Shown: in pieces, positions 41,688 through 50,851 of the stretch
Layout of the letters: each line of letters opens with the position of its first letter
Numbering within the stretch: the first letter of the stretch is position 1
NCBI RefSeq assembly: GCF_003097355.1
Contig: NZ_PYUI01000023.1
Coordinates: 19,035 to 83,034, forward strand
Direction: 5' to 3'
DNA length: 64,000 nucleotides
Source: Arthrobacter sp. H-02-3
Lineage (GTDB): Bacteria > Actinomycetota > Actinomycetes > Actinomycetales > Micrococcaceae
The notes under the pieces: model-generated
What the model saw: only the letters and a program-made list of their open reading frames with translations
What the model was told of the DNA's origin: nothing
Database searches by the model: none
Program-made: the position numbers and the translations under genes

Positions 41688-42248
41688 TCACAAAAGGCTG
41701 GCGAAGTCGATATCGGCCGCGTTGACGGTTCCGGCCGTCCGCCCCGGGGCCTTGTGGTTCTGCCAGTACAGATTGGTGTGGGCCACCACGAGTTCCGGCG
41801 GCGGCGCGCCATATTCGCTCAGGTCCTCGGTGGTGTGGGCGTCCGCGACCAGCGTGACGTCGTAGCCTCGGGTGATCCCGCCGTGGAGGGTCGAGCGAAT
41901 GCACTCGTCCGTCTGCGCGCCGGCCAGGAAGAAGCGGCCGATCCCGCGGTCTGCCAGCACCGACTCCAGGTCCGTAGCCTCGAAGGGGTCGCTGTACTCC
42001 TTGGGCACAAGCGGCTCCGCATCACGCCGCACGAGCTCCGGCACGTACTGCCAGGCCTCGCTGCCCCGCGGGAGCTCCTCGCCGTCATGCTGCACCCAGA
42101 TGACGTCCACCCCGGCGTCGCGTGCCCTCTGCACGAGGGCGGCGATGGTCGCGACGACGTCGTCGCGGCGGTAGGCCCCCGCGACGACGCCGAGCTGCAT
42201 GTCCACTACGACCAGTGCCGTGTTGGGTCGGTTGACGAGCGTGGTCAC
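41688..42248 (-). CDS. Isochorismatase-family cysteine hydrolase
   Basis: This 186-residue protein has the catalytic Asp in ALVVVDMQLGVV, a lysine in VPKEYSDPFEAT and the nucleophilic cysteine in GAQTDECIRSTLHG. GTG at 42248 is preceded by GGGAGGCATT. The family includes nicotinamidases and amidohydrolases. The substrate is unknown. Confidence 0.9.
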   Translation of the reverse strand: MTTLVNRPNTALVVVDMQLGVVAGAYRRDDVVATIAALVQRARDAGVDVIWVQHDGEELPRGSEAWQYVPELVRRDAEPLVPKEYSDPFEATDLESVLADRGIGRFFLAGAQTDECIRSTLHGGITRGYDVTLVADAHTTEDLSEYGAPPPELVVAHTNLYWQNHKAPGRTAGTVNAADIDFASLL

Positions 42249-42422
42249 AATGCCTCCCGGATCCTGGGCTTGTCTGACTGCCCACTCTAATCCCCGCGGC
42301 CCAAGCAACGCTGAGATCATGAGCAGCGTTAACGCCGAGGGCCCGGGTCCGCGCCGTGCGCGAATCCGGGCCGACGGCCACTCAACAGGTTTCCCCGGGC
42401 CGTGTTTCCCCGGGCCGGCGGC

Positions 42423-43805
42423 TTACCGCTTGCCGGCGGCGAGGAGGTCTGCGGTGCCCTGGGCGTCGGCGGCGTCGACGTCGTGGAGCGAGACGCCGCG
42501 GGTCTCCTTGAGGAAGAACACGGCGACGGCGGTGATCGCGCAGGCGATCAGGAGGTAGATGGCCACCGGGACGGAGGACTTGTACTGGCCCAGCAGCGCG
42601 ACGGCGATGATCGGCGCGAGCGAACCGGCCACGATCGAGGTCACCTGGTAACCGAGGGACACGCCGGAGTACCGCATCCGGGTCGGGAACATCTCGGCCA
42701 TGATGGCCGGCTGCCCGGCGTACATCAGGGCGTGGAAGAGCAGGCCGATGATGACCGCGGCGAGGATGATCAGATCGTTTCCGGTGTCCATCATCGGGAA
42801 GGCGAAGAAGCCCCAGGTCGCACCCAAAACGGCGCCGGCCATGTAGACGGGCTTGCGGCCCACCCTGTCCGAGAGCCGGCCGACCATGGGCACCACGGAG
42901 AAGTGGATGAAGTGGGCCACGAGCAGGAGCAGCAGGATCCGGGCGGTGTCGGCGTGGACCACCGTCTTGAGGTAGGTGATTGAGAAGGTGACCACGAGGT
43001 AGTACAGGATGTTCTCCGCGAAGCGCAGGCCCATCGCGGTGAACACGCCGCGGGGGTAGCGGCGGAAGACCTCGGCAACGCCGTAGCCCTTGTGCCCTGC
43101 CTCAACTTCCTTGCGTGCTTCGAGGAAGATCGGAGCGTCGCTGACCTTGGTGCGGATGTAGTAACCGATGAGGACGATCACGGCGGAGAGCCAGAAGGCG
43201 ACCCGCCAGCCCCAGCTAAGGAAGTCCGCCGAGGACAGCACGGAGGACAGGATGAACAGCACCGCGGTGGCGAAGAGGTTGCCCAGCGGAACAGCGGACT
43301 GCGGCCAGCTGGCCCAGAAGCCGCGGGACTTGCTGGGGCTGTGTTCCGCGACGAGCAGGACGGCGCCGCCCCATTCCCCGCCGACGGCGAAGCCCTGGGC
43401 GAAGCGAAGGAAGACCAGCAGCGCCGGGGCCCAGTAGCCGATCTGCGCGAAGGTGGGCAGGCAGCCCATCAGGAACGTGGACACGCCCACCAGGATGATG
43501 CTGAGCTGGAGCAGCTGTTTGCGGCCGAACTTGTCGCCGAAGTGGCCGAAGACGATCCCGCCGATCGGGCGGGCAACGAAGCCGACGGCGTACGTGAGGA
43601 ACGCCGCGAGGATTCCGTCCAGTTCGGTCTGCGAATTCGGGAAGAAGGCCTTGCCAAAGACCAGCGTGGCCGCGGATGCGTAGAGGAAGAATTCGTACCA
43701 TTCCACCACGGTGCCGGCCATGGAGGCCGCCACCACCTTCTTCAGGCCGGACGTCTTGACGTCGGGCTCGCCTGCGCGCGTCGCGGCAGCGTTTTCCGTG
43801 CTCAT
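42423..43805 (-). CDS. MFS transporter, metabolite:H+ symporter (MHS) family
   Basis: This 460-residue protein has 12 helices with the MHS signature TVVEWYEFFLYASAA, GFVARPIGGIVFGHFGDKFG and GGEWGGAVLLVAEHSP. It resembles ShiA/ProP-type carriers for organic acids or betaines. ATG at 43805 follows AAGGAG at 5 nt. It lies 169 bp downstream of the metX end and is probably an independent unit. The substrate is not certain. Confidence 0.92.
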   Translation of the reverse strand: MSTENAAATRAGEPDVKTSGLKKVVAASMAGTVVEWYEFFLYASAATLVFGKAFFPNSQTELDGILAAFLTYAVGFVARPIGGIVFGHFGDKFGRKQLLQLSIILVGVSTFLMGCLPTFAQIGYWAPALLVFLRFAQGFAVGGEWGGAVLLVAEHSPSKSRGFWASWPQSAVPLGNLFATAVLFILSSVLSSADFLSWGWRVAFWLSAVIVLIGYYIRTKVSDAPIFLEARKEVEAGHKGYGVAEVFRRYPRGVFTAMGLRFAENILYYLVVTFSITYLKTVVHADTARILLLLLVAHFIHFSVVPMVGRLSDRVGRKPVYMAGAVLGATWGFFAFPMMDTGNDLIILAAVIIGLLFHALMYAGQPAIMAEMFPTRMRYSGVSLGYQVTSIVAGSLAPIIAVALLGQYKSSVPVAIYLLIACAITAVAVFFLKETRGVSLHDVDAADAQGTADLLAAGKR

Positions 43806-43974
43806 GAGAACTCCTTCGGTGTCGCCTTCGACACCCCGTGGACCGTTGGGCTGAGATGTTGTGTGAATTAGCACACACAGCGTTATTCCCAACGAGTATG
43901 GTTCCCGGAGCCCTGAGCCACAACGACCATTAGTGCAGGGAGCATCTGCAAAAATGCACAGCCGTGAGCGGCGG

Positions 43975-45150
43975 CTAGGCGAAGAAATTGCTCCGCAACT
44001 GGCCGCTGAGCTGCCCGATTTCGGTGAGGAAGCCGTCGTGGCCGATCGGCGCCTCGATGATGTGCAGCTCGGGGCCCCCCGGCAGGGCCTCGGCCAGTGC
44101 ACGGGACTGGGCGGGGAAGTACAGGCGGTCCGAGTCCACGGCCGCCACCAGGAACTCGGCCGTGGCCGGGGCCAGGGAGTCCCGGAGGCTTCCGCGTCCG
44201 CGGCAGACGTCGTGGCTCATGAGCGCCTCGGTGATGGCGATGTAGCTGTTGGCATCAAAACGCCGGACCAGTTTGTTGCCCTGGTGGTCCAGGTAGCTTT
44301 CGACCTGATAGCGTCCGCGCCCGGCCAGCGATCCGGCTTGCAGGGGCGCCTCGGACTCCTGGGCGTTCCGGCCGAACCGGCCGTCGAGCTCGGCCGCGGA
44401 GCGGTAGGTGATGTGCGCGATCCGGCGGGCGAGGGCGAGCCCCGCTTCGGGTTCCGGGCCGCCGTAGTAGTCCCCGCCGTTGAAGTTCGGGTCCTGGCGG
44501 ATGGCCAGAGTCTGGGCCTGAGCGAAGGCAATCTGTTCTGCGGTGCTGCTGGCGCCGACGGAAATCACGGCGCAGCGCCGGACCCGCGAGGGGTATGTCA
44601 CGGCCCACTCAAGGGCGCGCGCGCCGCCGAGCGAACCGCCCAGCACGGCGTACCAGCTGTCGATGCCCAGGGCATCGGCCAGCCGCGCCTCGGCGGAGGT
44701 CGTGTCCCGCAGAGTCACGAGCGGGAACCTCGATCCCCAGGGGCGGCCGTCGGGGGCCGGCGTGGAGGGTCCCGTGGAGCCGTAGCAGCCGCCCAGGATG
44801 TTGATCGATACGACGAAGTACTTGTCCGTATCCACGGGGGCCCCGGGTCCGGCCAATTGTTCCCACCAGCCGGGTTCCTCGCTGGCACCGCGGGTCACAT
44901 GGGTGTCGCCGGTCAGGGCATGTTCAATGAGGACGGCGTTGGAGGCATCGGCGTTCAGCGTCCCCCACGTCTCAAAGCCGAGGACCACATCCGGCAGCTG
45001 GACCCCGGATTCGAGCTGCAGGTCACCGATCCTGAGGTACTGGACGGTCCCGTCCGGCACCCGGGCAGCTTGGGCGGCGGGTCTTGCGGAAACGGAGTTC
45101 CGGATTGGTTTGGTTTCGGGTTCACCACTGCGGGTGACGGCAATCGTCAT
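43975..45150 (-). CDS. metX: Homoserine O-acetyltransferase
   Basis: MetX makes O-acetyl-homoserine from homoserine and acetyl-CoA. The 391-residue alpha/beta hydrolase-fold protein has the catalytic serine in VLGGSLGGARALEWA, Asp in AAVDSDRLYFP and His in PIGHDGFLTEIG. Length is normal. The ATG at 45150 lies directly behind a SAM-IV riboswitch, so methionine status controls it. It follows metY in the same direction with 242 bp between. Confidence 0.96.
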   Translation of the reverse strand: MTIAVTRSGEPETKPIRNSVSARPAAQAARVPDGTVQYLRIGDLQLESGVQLPDVVLGFETWGTLNADASNAVLIEHALTGDTHVTRGASEEPGWWEQLAGPGAPVDTDKYFVVSINILGGCYGSTGPSTPAPDGRPWGSRFPLVTLRDTTSAEARLADALGIDSWYAVLGGSLGGARALEWAVTYPSRVRRCAVISVGASSTAEQIAFAQAQTLAIRQDPNFNGGDYYGGPEPEAGLALARRIAHITYRSAAELDGRFGRNAQESEAPLQAGSLAGRGRYQVESYLDHQGNKLVRRFDANSYIAITEALMSHDVCRGRGSLRDSLAPATAEFLVAAVDSDRLYFPAQSRALAEALPGGPELHIIEAPIGHDGFLTEIGQLSGQLRSNFFA

Positions 45151-45164
45151 ATGAGGACCTAACT

Positions 45165-45280
45165 TCGCGCTTGCCTGCCGTCAGCTGACCGGCAGGCCAG
45201 GTCTTCACCCGGGGCACCCCGCCGCAAATGGAGGGTTGCCGGCCAGCAAGCCGGGGCTGTCGCTGGCACTCATGACCTTG
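45165..45280 (-). ncRNA. SAM-IV riboswitch upstream of metX
   Basis: Read on the minus strand the element begins GGTCATGAGTGCCAGCG, continues with the CCCCGGCTTGCTGGCCGGCA arm and the GGGGTGCCCCGGGTGAAGACC closing region, and ends with a hairpin plus GCAAGCGCG. These are the conserved blocks of the actinobacterial SAM-IV class. A second copy lies before metY. It ends about 15 bp before the metX start, which favours control of translation start. Confidence 0.9.
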
Positions 45281-45392
45281 TATGAGTGTACGAAACAGCG
45301 TGCGGAAATGACGAAGATTGTGACTTCCGTGTGACAGCCGGAGGCCGGCACTCCCCGTCCGCGGGAGGCCGGCCGCCGGTTGTCCGGTGGAG

Positions 45393-46709
45393 CTAGGCGC
45401 TCTTGGCCGCACGGAATCCGGCGTCGAGGTCCGCGAGGATGTCGTCAATGTGTTCCAGTCCGACCGAGAGCCGCACCAGGCCGGGGTTCACGCCGGCCAC
45501 GGCCTGCTGCTCGGGCGAGAGCTGACTGTGGGTGGTCGACGCCGGGTGGATCACGAGGGAGCGGACGTCGCCGATGTTCGCGACGTGCGAGTGCAGCTCC
45601 AGGGCATCAACGAAGCGTTTGCCGGCCTCCGCTCCCCCGGCGATGTTGAACGCGACGACGGCGCCGGTCCCCTTGGGCCCGTACTTGCGCCCGCGCTCGT
45701 ACCAGGGGCTGGATGGCAGCCCGGCGTAGGCGACGGATTCGACGTCGTCCCGCGCCTCCAACCATTCGGCCACCTTGGTGGCGTTGGCCACGTGGCGTTC
45801 AACGCGCAGGCTAAGGGTCTCGATGCCCTGGGCGATGAGGAAGGCGTTGAACGGGGACACGGCGGAGCCGAGGTCGCGCAGGAGCTGGACCCGGGCCTTG
45901 AGGATGTAGGAGAGGTTGGCCCCGAGCGCGCCGCCGGCGCCGAGGTCGCGGGCGTAGACCAGTCCGTTGTAGGTGGGGTCCGGGGTGTTGAAGCCGGGGA
46001 ACCGTTCGGGGTCCTTGCCGAAGTCGAACTTGCCCGAATCCACGATCACGCCGGCGATCGCGGCGCCGTGGCCTCCGAGGTACTTGGTGGCGGAATGGAC
46101 CACGATGTCCGCGCCCCACTCGATCGGCCGGATGAGGTAGGGGGTGGACAGGGTGTTGTCGACAATCAGGGGCACGCCGGCCTCGTGGGCCACCTTGGAA
46201 ACGCCCTCGATGTCCAGAACGTCCTGGCGGGGGTTGGAGACCACTTCGCCGAAGAACAGCTTCGTGTTGGGCCGGACGGCCTCGCGCCACTGGTCCAGGT
46301 TGTCGGGGTCCGCAACGAAGGTCACGGAGATACCGAACTTCTTCAGCGTGTGCGCGAGCAGGTTGTAGGTGCCGCCGTAGAGACTGGGGCTGGCGACCAC
46401 GTGGTCCCCGGCCTCGGCGACGTTGAGGATCGCGAACGTCTCGGCGGCCTGGCCGGAACTGAGCAGCAGGGCGGCGAGGCCGCCTTCCAGGCTGGCCACG
46501 CGCTGTTCCACCGCGTCCTGCGTGGGGTTGCCGATCCGGGTGTAAATGGGGGCAAGTTCAGCGAGGGCGAAGCGGTTCGCGGCGCTTTCGGCGCTCGGGA
46601 ACACGAACGACGTCGTCTGGTAGATCGGGAGGGACCGGGCGCCGGTGGCGGAGTCCGGCTCCTGGCCGGCGTGGATCTGGCGGGTTTCGAAGGACCAGGC
46701 AGTGGACAT
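45393..46709 (-). CDS. metY: O-acetylhomoserine sulfhydrylase (PLP enzyme)
   Basis: This 438-residue Cys/Met-metabolism PLP enzyme turns O-acetyl-homoserine and sulfide into homocysteine. It starts STAWSFETRQIHAGQEPD, has ASPSLYGGTYNL and the PLP lysine in VVHSATKYLGGHG and ends with GLVRLSVGLEHIDDILADL. Length fits the O-acetylhomoserine/O-acetylserine type, longer than MetB. ATG at 46709 follows AGGAGCAATA. A SAM-IV riboswitch lies upstream, and metX follows. Confidence 0.95.
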   Translation of the reverse strand: MSTAWSFETRQIHAGQEPDSATGARSLPIYQTTSFVFPSAESAANRFALAELAPIYTRIGNPTQDAVEQRVASLEGGLAALLLSSGQAAETFAILNVAEAGDHVVASPSLYGGTYNLLAHTLKKFGISVTFVADPDNLDQWREAVRPNTKLFFGEVVSNPRQDVLDIEGVSKVAHEAGVPLIVDNTLSTPYLIRPIEWGADIVVHSATKYLGGHGAAIAGVIVDSGKFDFGKDPERFPGFNTPDPTYNGLVYARDLGAGGALGANLSYILKARVQLLRDLGSAVSPFNAFLIAQGIETLSLRVERHVANATKVAEWLEARDDVESVAYAGLPSSPWYERGRKYGPKGTGAVVAFNIAGGAEAGKRFVDALELHSHVANIGDVRSLVIHPASTTHSQLSPEQQAVAGVNPGLVRLSVGLEHIDDILADLDAGFRAAKSA

Positions 46710-46771
46710 TATTGCTCCTGTCGGGACTGGGCACAGCACCGCCCGGGGCCATCGGCCCAGGCCGGCACAGG

Positions 46772-46888
46772 CGCCGCGCTTGCCCTCCGGCGGGCGCCGG
46801 ACGGCCAGGTCTTCACCCGGGGCACCCCACCGCGATACGAGGGTTGCCGGCCAGCAAGCCGGGGCTTTGCGCTGGCACTCATGACCTT
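46772..46888 (-). ncRNA. SAM-IV riboswitch upstream of metY
   Basis: The minus strand reads GGTCATGAGTGCCAGCG, then the CCCCGGCTTGCTGGCCGGCA arm, GGGGTGCCCCGGGTGAAGACC and a 3' hairpin with GCAAGCGCGG. The core is almost identical to the copy before metX; only loop bases differ. About 60 bp separate it from the metY start. Confidence 0.9.
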
Positions 46889-46990
46889 GGTTCAGTGTAG
46901 GAATGGCGGCAGGCCGCTGGATAGCTTTATGACGAACATGAAGACGACGGGCACGCCGGCCTCCAGACACCCCGAGACATCCCATCATGG

Positions 46991-47009
46991 TAAGGCAAGC
47001 CTAAGCTGA
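46991..47009. promoter_or_regulatory. Possible DtxR/IdeR iron box
   Basis: TAAGGCAAGCCTAAGCTGA matches the 19-bp DtxR/IdeR consensus at 13 positions by eye and holds a partial inverted repeat (AGGC-AA-GCCT). It lies about 30 bp upstream of the VOC-protein start, a plausible operator position. Confidence 0.4.
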
Positions 47010-47040
47010 GAGGTCCATCACAAAGTGCCAAGATGAGGGC

Positions 47041-47679
47041 ATGCGCATGGATCACGTTTCTTACGCCTGTGAACACGATGGCTTGGCAGCCACCACTGAA
47101 CGTATTGCGTCTGCCCTCGGCGTCGAAGCCGTGAAGGGTGGAGTGCACCCCCGTTTCGGGACACGCAACATGATTATCCCGCTCGCGGGACACAAGTATG
47201 TCGAGGTCGTGGAGGTCCTGAACCACCCGGCATCGGACAAGGCCCCCTTCGGCCAGGCAGTCCGGGCACGCTCGGAGGCCGGCGGCGGCTGGATGGGCTG
47301 GTGCGTCGAAGTTGACGACCTCGGCCCGTTCGAGGAGCGGCTGGGCCGCGCCGCCGTGAACGGCAACCGGAAGTTCCCCGACGGCCGCGAACTGGTCTGG
47401 AAGCAGATCGGCATCCTGGGCCTCATCGCCGACCCGCAGGTGCCCTACATGCTCAAGTGGGAGGGTGACCCGGAGCTTCACCCCTCCAATGCCTACGCAA
47501 GCGACGTCAAGATGTCCGCGCTGACCATTGCCGGTTCGGCAGAGCGCGTCACAGAATGGCTTGGCGAGCCCGTGGAAAAGCCGCTGGAAGACGTGGCCGT
47601 GAACTGGCTCGCGCCGCACGGCACGCCCGGAATCCTCTCCGTCACCTTCGAGACCGCCTCCGGGGCGGTCACGATCTAA
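47041..47679 (+). CDS. VOC-superfamily (glyoxalase-like) protein
   Basis: This 212-residue protein matches the Glyoxalase_3-like group: MRMDHVSYACEHDGLAATTE, then GGVHPRFGTRNMIIPLAGHKYVE-type strands with His and Glu that can bind metal. Two VOC-like halves are visible. It may be a dioxygenase, isomerase or binding protein; the reaction is not predictable. A long hairpin follows the stop. Confidence 0.85.
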   Translation: MRMDHVSYACEHDGLAATTERIASALGVEAVKGGVHPRFGTRNMIIPLAGHKYVEVVEVLNHPASDKAPFGQAVRARSEAGGGWMGWCVEVDDLGPFEERLGRAAVNGNRKFPDGRELVWKQIGILGLIADPQVPYMLKWEGDPELHPSNAYASDVKMSALTIAGSAERVTEWLGEPVEKPLEDVAVNWLAPHGTPGILSVTFETASGAVTI

Positions 47680-47700
47680 CGCTCCACCTGCCCCACACTT

Positions 47701-47750
47701 CGGCCGCCATCCCGCGGGTGCCAACGTTGTCACCCGCGAGATGGCGGCCG
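47701..47750. terminator. 50-bp near-perfect hairpin, bidirectional terminator
   Basis: CGGCCGCCAT pairs with ATGGCGGCCG and CGCGGGTG with CACCCGCG, with an inner CAAC/GTTG stem. It lies between the convergent VOC and CPBP genes, and AT-rich sequence follows. Confidence 0.85.
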
Positions 47751-47752
47751 AT

Positions 47753-47804
47753 ATATTTTAAGTGCCGACTCTCCCGCGATATTTTAAGTGCCGACTCTCC
47801 CGCG
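47753..47804. repeat. Perfect 26-bp tandem duplication
   Basis: The unit starts ATATTTTAAGTGCCGACTCT and ends CCCGCG; copies at 47753-47778 and 47779-47804 are identical. It directly follows the hairpin at 47701-47750. Confidence 0.95.
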
Positions 47805-47820
47805 TTGCTTTGTGGGCGCC

Positions 47821-48588
47821 TCAGCCCAGGCCCACGGCCTTGCCGAACAGGCTGAATCCCACGAACGCCACGGTATCCAGGATGGCGTGGGCGATCACGA
47901 GGGGCATCACCCGCTTGGTGCGGGTGTAAACAAGGGCGAAGACCACGCCCATCACCGCGTTGCCGATAAACGGCCCGAACCCCTGGTACAGGTGGTAGCT
48001 GCCGCGAAGCAGGGCGCTGGCCGCGATGGCCGCCGGCGTGCTCCAGCCCAGCTTCCCGAGCCGGTCCAGGAGATAGCCCACCACAATCACTTCCTCCACG
48101 ATCCCGTGCCGGATCGCGGACAGGACCAGCACCGGCACCGTCCACCAGTAGGCGTCCAGGGCGCTGGGGATGATCGCCGTCGTGATCCCCAGCGCCCGGC
48201 CGGCGGCGTAGAGCGCCAGGGACGGGATGCCGATGGCGGCGGCGAGTCCCAGTCCCTGCAGGAGATCCTTGCCGGGACGGGCGAAGTTGAAGCCGATCCT
48301 CCGGAACGCCGAGGTGCCGTGTTCTCCGGCTGGCCAGCGCTCGGTGAGGAAGTAGATCACCAGGGCCACCGGGACGAGGGCAAAGAGGATGTCCAGCAGC
48401 TGGTAGGTGAGGTCGAAGTATTCGCGCGCGCTCTGCGAACGGTTCAGCGTGGACGTGCCCTGGGCCAGCGGCGCCGTGGTCATTTTGTCCAGCAGCTGCA
48501 CCACGGAGTACACCGCGGACTGCCCCAGCGACAGTCCCAGGACAATCAACACTTCGAACCGCAGCCGACGGCGGGAGGGAACCAACAT
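47821..48588 (-). CDS. CPBP-family intramembrane protease-like protein
   Basis: This 255-residue membrane protein has about seven helices and CPBP motifs: the Glu-Glu pair in GIVEEVIVVGYLLDRL, the histidine in RGSYHLYQG and HAILDTVAF. The usual EExxxR arginine is not at its place. These proteins are Rce1-like glutamate proteases, in bacteria often linked to bacteriocin immunity or membrane-protein processing. ATG at 48588 (MLVPSRRRLRF) with AGGA just upstream is preferred. It diverges from the histidine phosphatase gene. Confidence 0.85.
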   Translation of the reverse strand: MLVPSRRRLRFEVLIVLGLSLGQSAVYSVVQLLDKMTTAPLAQGTSTLNRSQSAREYFDLTYQLLDILFALVPVALVIYFLTERWPAGEHGTSAFRRIGFNFARPGKDLLQGLGLAAAIGIPSLALYAAGRALGITTAIIPSALDAYWWTVPVLVLSAIRHGIVEEVIVVGYLLDRLGKLGWSTPAAIAASALLRGSYHLYQGFGPFIGNAVMGVVFALVYTRTKRVMPLVIAHAILDTVAFVGFSLFGKAVGLG

Positions 48589-48708
48589 GTTCCTATCTTG
48601 CCTGCCGTTGCCGATAGTTTGCTGGTGCCCCACCTGTTGCCCAGGCGGTGCGGCCGTGCGGGGTTTTGCCTGCGGCACCTGCTTCCGGGAGCCCTATGCT
48701 TGGGGTTT

Positions 48709-49389
48709 ATGAGTGCGCCCCGGAAAATCATCATGATCCGGCACGGCCAGTCCGCCGCCAATGCCGACACCTCGATCTACAACCGTGTCCCGGACTACCG
48801 GATTCCGCTGACGCCGCTGGGGCTGGAACAGGCGACGGCGGCCGGTGAGGAGGTCCGGCGCCAACTGGACGGCCGCCCGGTGTGCGTCTACGTTTCCCCG
48901 TACCTGCGTGCCTACCAGACCCTCGAGGCGCTCAACCTCGGCCCGCTCGTGGAACGGGTGATCGAGGAACCGCGGCTGCGGGAGCAGGACTGGGCGAACT
49001 TTCAGATCGCCGGCGACATCGAGGACCAAAAGGAGCTCCGCAACGCCTACGGCCACTTCTTCTACCGCTTCCGCGAGGGCGAGTCCGGCTCCGATGTGTA
49101 TGACCGGATTTCCTCCTTCATGGAGACCCTCTACCGGCACTGGTCAAAGCCCAGCTATGCCCCGAACGCGCTGTTCGTGACGCACGGGCTGACCATGCGC
49201 CTCTTCTGCATGCGCTGGTTCCACTGGTCGGTGGAGTACTTCGAATCCCTGAACAACCCGGAGAACGCCGAGGTCCGCACCCTGCTGCGCACCGCGCGGG
49301 GCAAATACGAGCTCGACAAGCCGTTCACGCAGTGGGAAAAGAGGCGCGTGGACGAGACCGTCCTGGACGCCCCGCCGATGTTCTTCTAG
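48709..49389 (+). CDS. Histidine phosphatase family protein
   Basis: This 226-residue protein has the catalytic RHG motif in IIMIRHGQSAAN, arginine in VSPYLRAYQTLEA and the second histidine in LFVTHGLTMRLF. It belongs to the phosphoglycerate-mutase-like superfamily; a phosphatase is more likely than a mutase. ATG at 48709 places RHG at residue 11-13. The substrate is unknown. Confidence 0.9.
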   Translation: MSAPRKIIMIRHGQSAANADTSIYNRVPDYRIPLTPLGLEQATAAGEEVRRQLDGRPVCVYVSPYLRAYQTLEALNLGPLVERVIEEPRLREQDWANFQIAGDIEDQKELRNAYGHFFYRFREGESGSDVYDRISSFMETLYRHWSKPSYAPNALFVTHGLTMRLFCMRWFHWSVEYFESLNNPENAEVRTLLRTARGKYELDKPFTQWEKRRVDETVLDAPPMFF

Positions 49390-49399
49390 CTGCCGCCAT

Positions 49400-50797
49400 T
49401 CAGTCAGGAACCCGGGCGATCACCTGCCGGAACTTCCCGCTCGTGCCGCTCTGCTCTGGCGGCTCGGCCGCGCGGACGACGTCGACGTTCCCCAGTTCCA
49501 GCCCGGCGAGGTACTCCGACAGCCTCGCGGAGGCCGCGCGCCACACCACTCCGGCATCGGCGCCGGGTTCGGGTTCCAGCCGGAGGCGGATGGTTGCCGG
49601 TCCTGTCTGAACCAGCTGGCTGCGGTGCAATCCGGGCGTTTCGTCGACGACGGATCCGATGGCGAGCGGAAGAACAAGGAGGGCGGTCCCGTCGGCGGCA
49701 ACGAGCCGCAGGACGTCGTCGCGGCGGCCGGCGACCCGGATGGCGGGCAGCGGGTTGCCGCATTCGCACGGACCGGTCTTTGCCAGCACTGAGTCGCCGA
49801 GGTCGTAGCGGATCAGCGGCTGGACCCGGTTTGCGAGGTTGGTCAGCAGCACGGTGTGGGACGGCTCCCCCGGGGGAGTAGGCCGGTAGTCCGCGTCCAC
49901 CGGCTCCAGGATGGCCCAGTCGCTGTTGACGTGCAGCCAGCCGCGGGCGCAGTCAAACGCCAGCGGTGTGAACTCGGAGGCCGCGTAGGCATCGTGGAGG
50001 GCGCCCCCGAACGCCTCCACGATGCGGGCCCGCACTTCCGGCCCGCTGGACTCGCCTGCCAACTCCACCACCACGGGTTTCAGGTGGAGCCGGCCGGCTG
50101 CCTGCTCCTCGGCGAGCAGCGCGAGGGCACTCGGATAGCCGGTGACAGCTGAGGGGTCGAAGTCGTTGAGGGCTGCCACGAGCCGTGCCAGCGGCTGTTG
50201 CACCGGAAAAGCCCGGAACGCGCGCCGGCGCCACCAACTGCGCCGGCCCTGCCATTGCACCCAGCCTGCCCCCGCGTAGTGTCCGCCAGTGCCCACAACT
50301 GCCGCCCAGCGCAACCCGCGGCGGGCCATAGCCAGCAACTCGGCGGGCGACAGCCAAGCCAGGTCGATGCGCAGAGTGAAGGCCTGGGAGACCGCGAGGG
50401 AACGGGGATCGTGCACGAAGATACCGGGGTGCCCGGTGGTGCCCGATGTTGTGCAGACGAAATACCGTTCCAGGTATGGCGTCCCGACCAAGGACGGGTC
50501 GGCGATGAAGGCCTCGACTCCGGCCCGGGTGACGGCGGGATCGGTGACCCAGTCATCGAAGTTGGCCATGAGCTCCTGTTTGGTGACCGGTGGCAGCTCC
50601 GTCAGGACGACGCCGTCGGCGGCCAGGGCGCCCTTCACGTCCCGGTAGAGGCGCCGGTAGAAAGGCGAACTGATCCGGGCGTGAGCGACGAGCGCCGCCA
50701 GCCGGGCGTCCCGGCGCCGGGCCAGGCCAGCCGGCCCCTGGCCCTGGGCCCACAGCTGATCGAGAGCGAAGCCCAGTTCCTCCAACAGCCTTGCCAC
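49400..50797 (-). CDS. Phenylacetate-CoA ligase-like adenylate-forming enzyme (PaaK/CapK family)
   Basis: This 465-residue protein has the ATP-binding loop CTTSGTTGHPGIFVHDP, the YAASEF segment and RYDLGDSVL with CECGNPLPAIRVAGRRDD, as in PaaK/CapK ligases. It probably activates a carboxylic acid as acyl-AMP and then acyl-CoA. It lies 54 bp downstream of hutI, and no other phenylacetate gene is present, so phenylacetate is not necessarily its substrate. Confidence 0.87.
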   Translation of the reverse strand: MARLLEELGFALDQLWAQGQGPAGLARRRDARLAALVAHARISSPFYRRLYRDVKGALAADGVVLTELPPVTKQELMANFDDWVTDPAVTRAGVEAFIADPSLVGTPYLERYFVCTTSGTTGHPGIFVHDPRSLAVSQAFTLRIDLAWLSPAELLAMARRGLRWAAVVGTGGHYAGAGWVQWQGRRSWWRRRAFRAFPVQQPLARLVAALNDFDPSAVTGYPSALALLAEEQAAGRLHLKPVVVELAGESSGPEVRARIVEAFGGALHDAYAASEFTPLAFDCARGWLHVNSDWAILEPVDADYRPTPPGEPSHTVLLTNLANRVQPLIRYDLGDSVLAKTGPCECGNPLPAIRVAGRRDDVLRLVAADGTALLVLPLAIGSVVDETPGLHRSQLVQTGPATIRLRLEPEPGADAGVVWRAASARLSEYLAGLELGNVDVVRAAEPPEQSGTSGKFRQVIARVPD

Positions 50798-50851
50798 AGT
50801 TACCTCCTGGGGTAAGCCGACAGGGTCGAAAGCATTAGGTCGAAACCAGAG

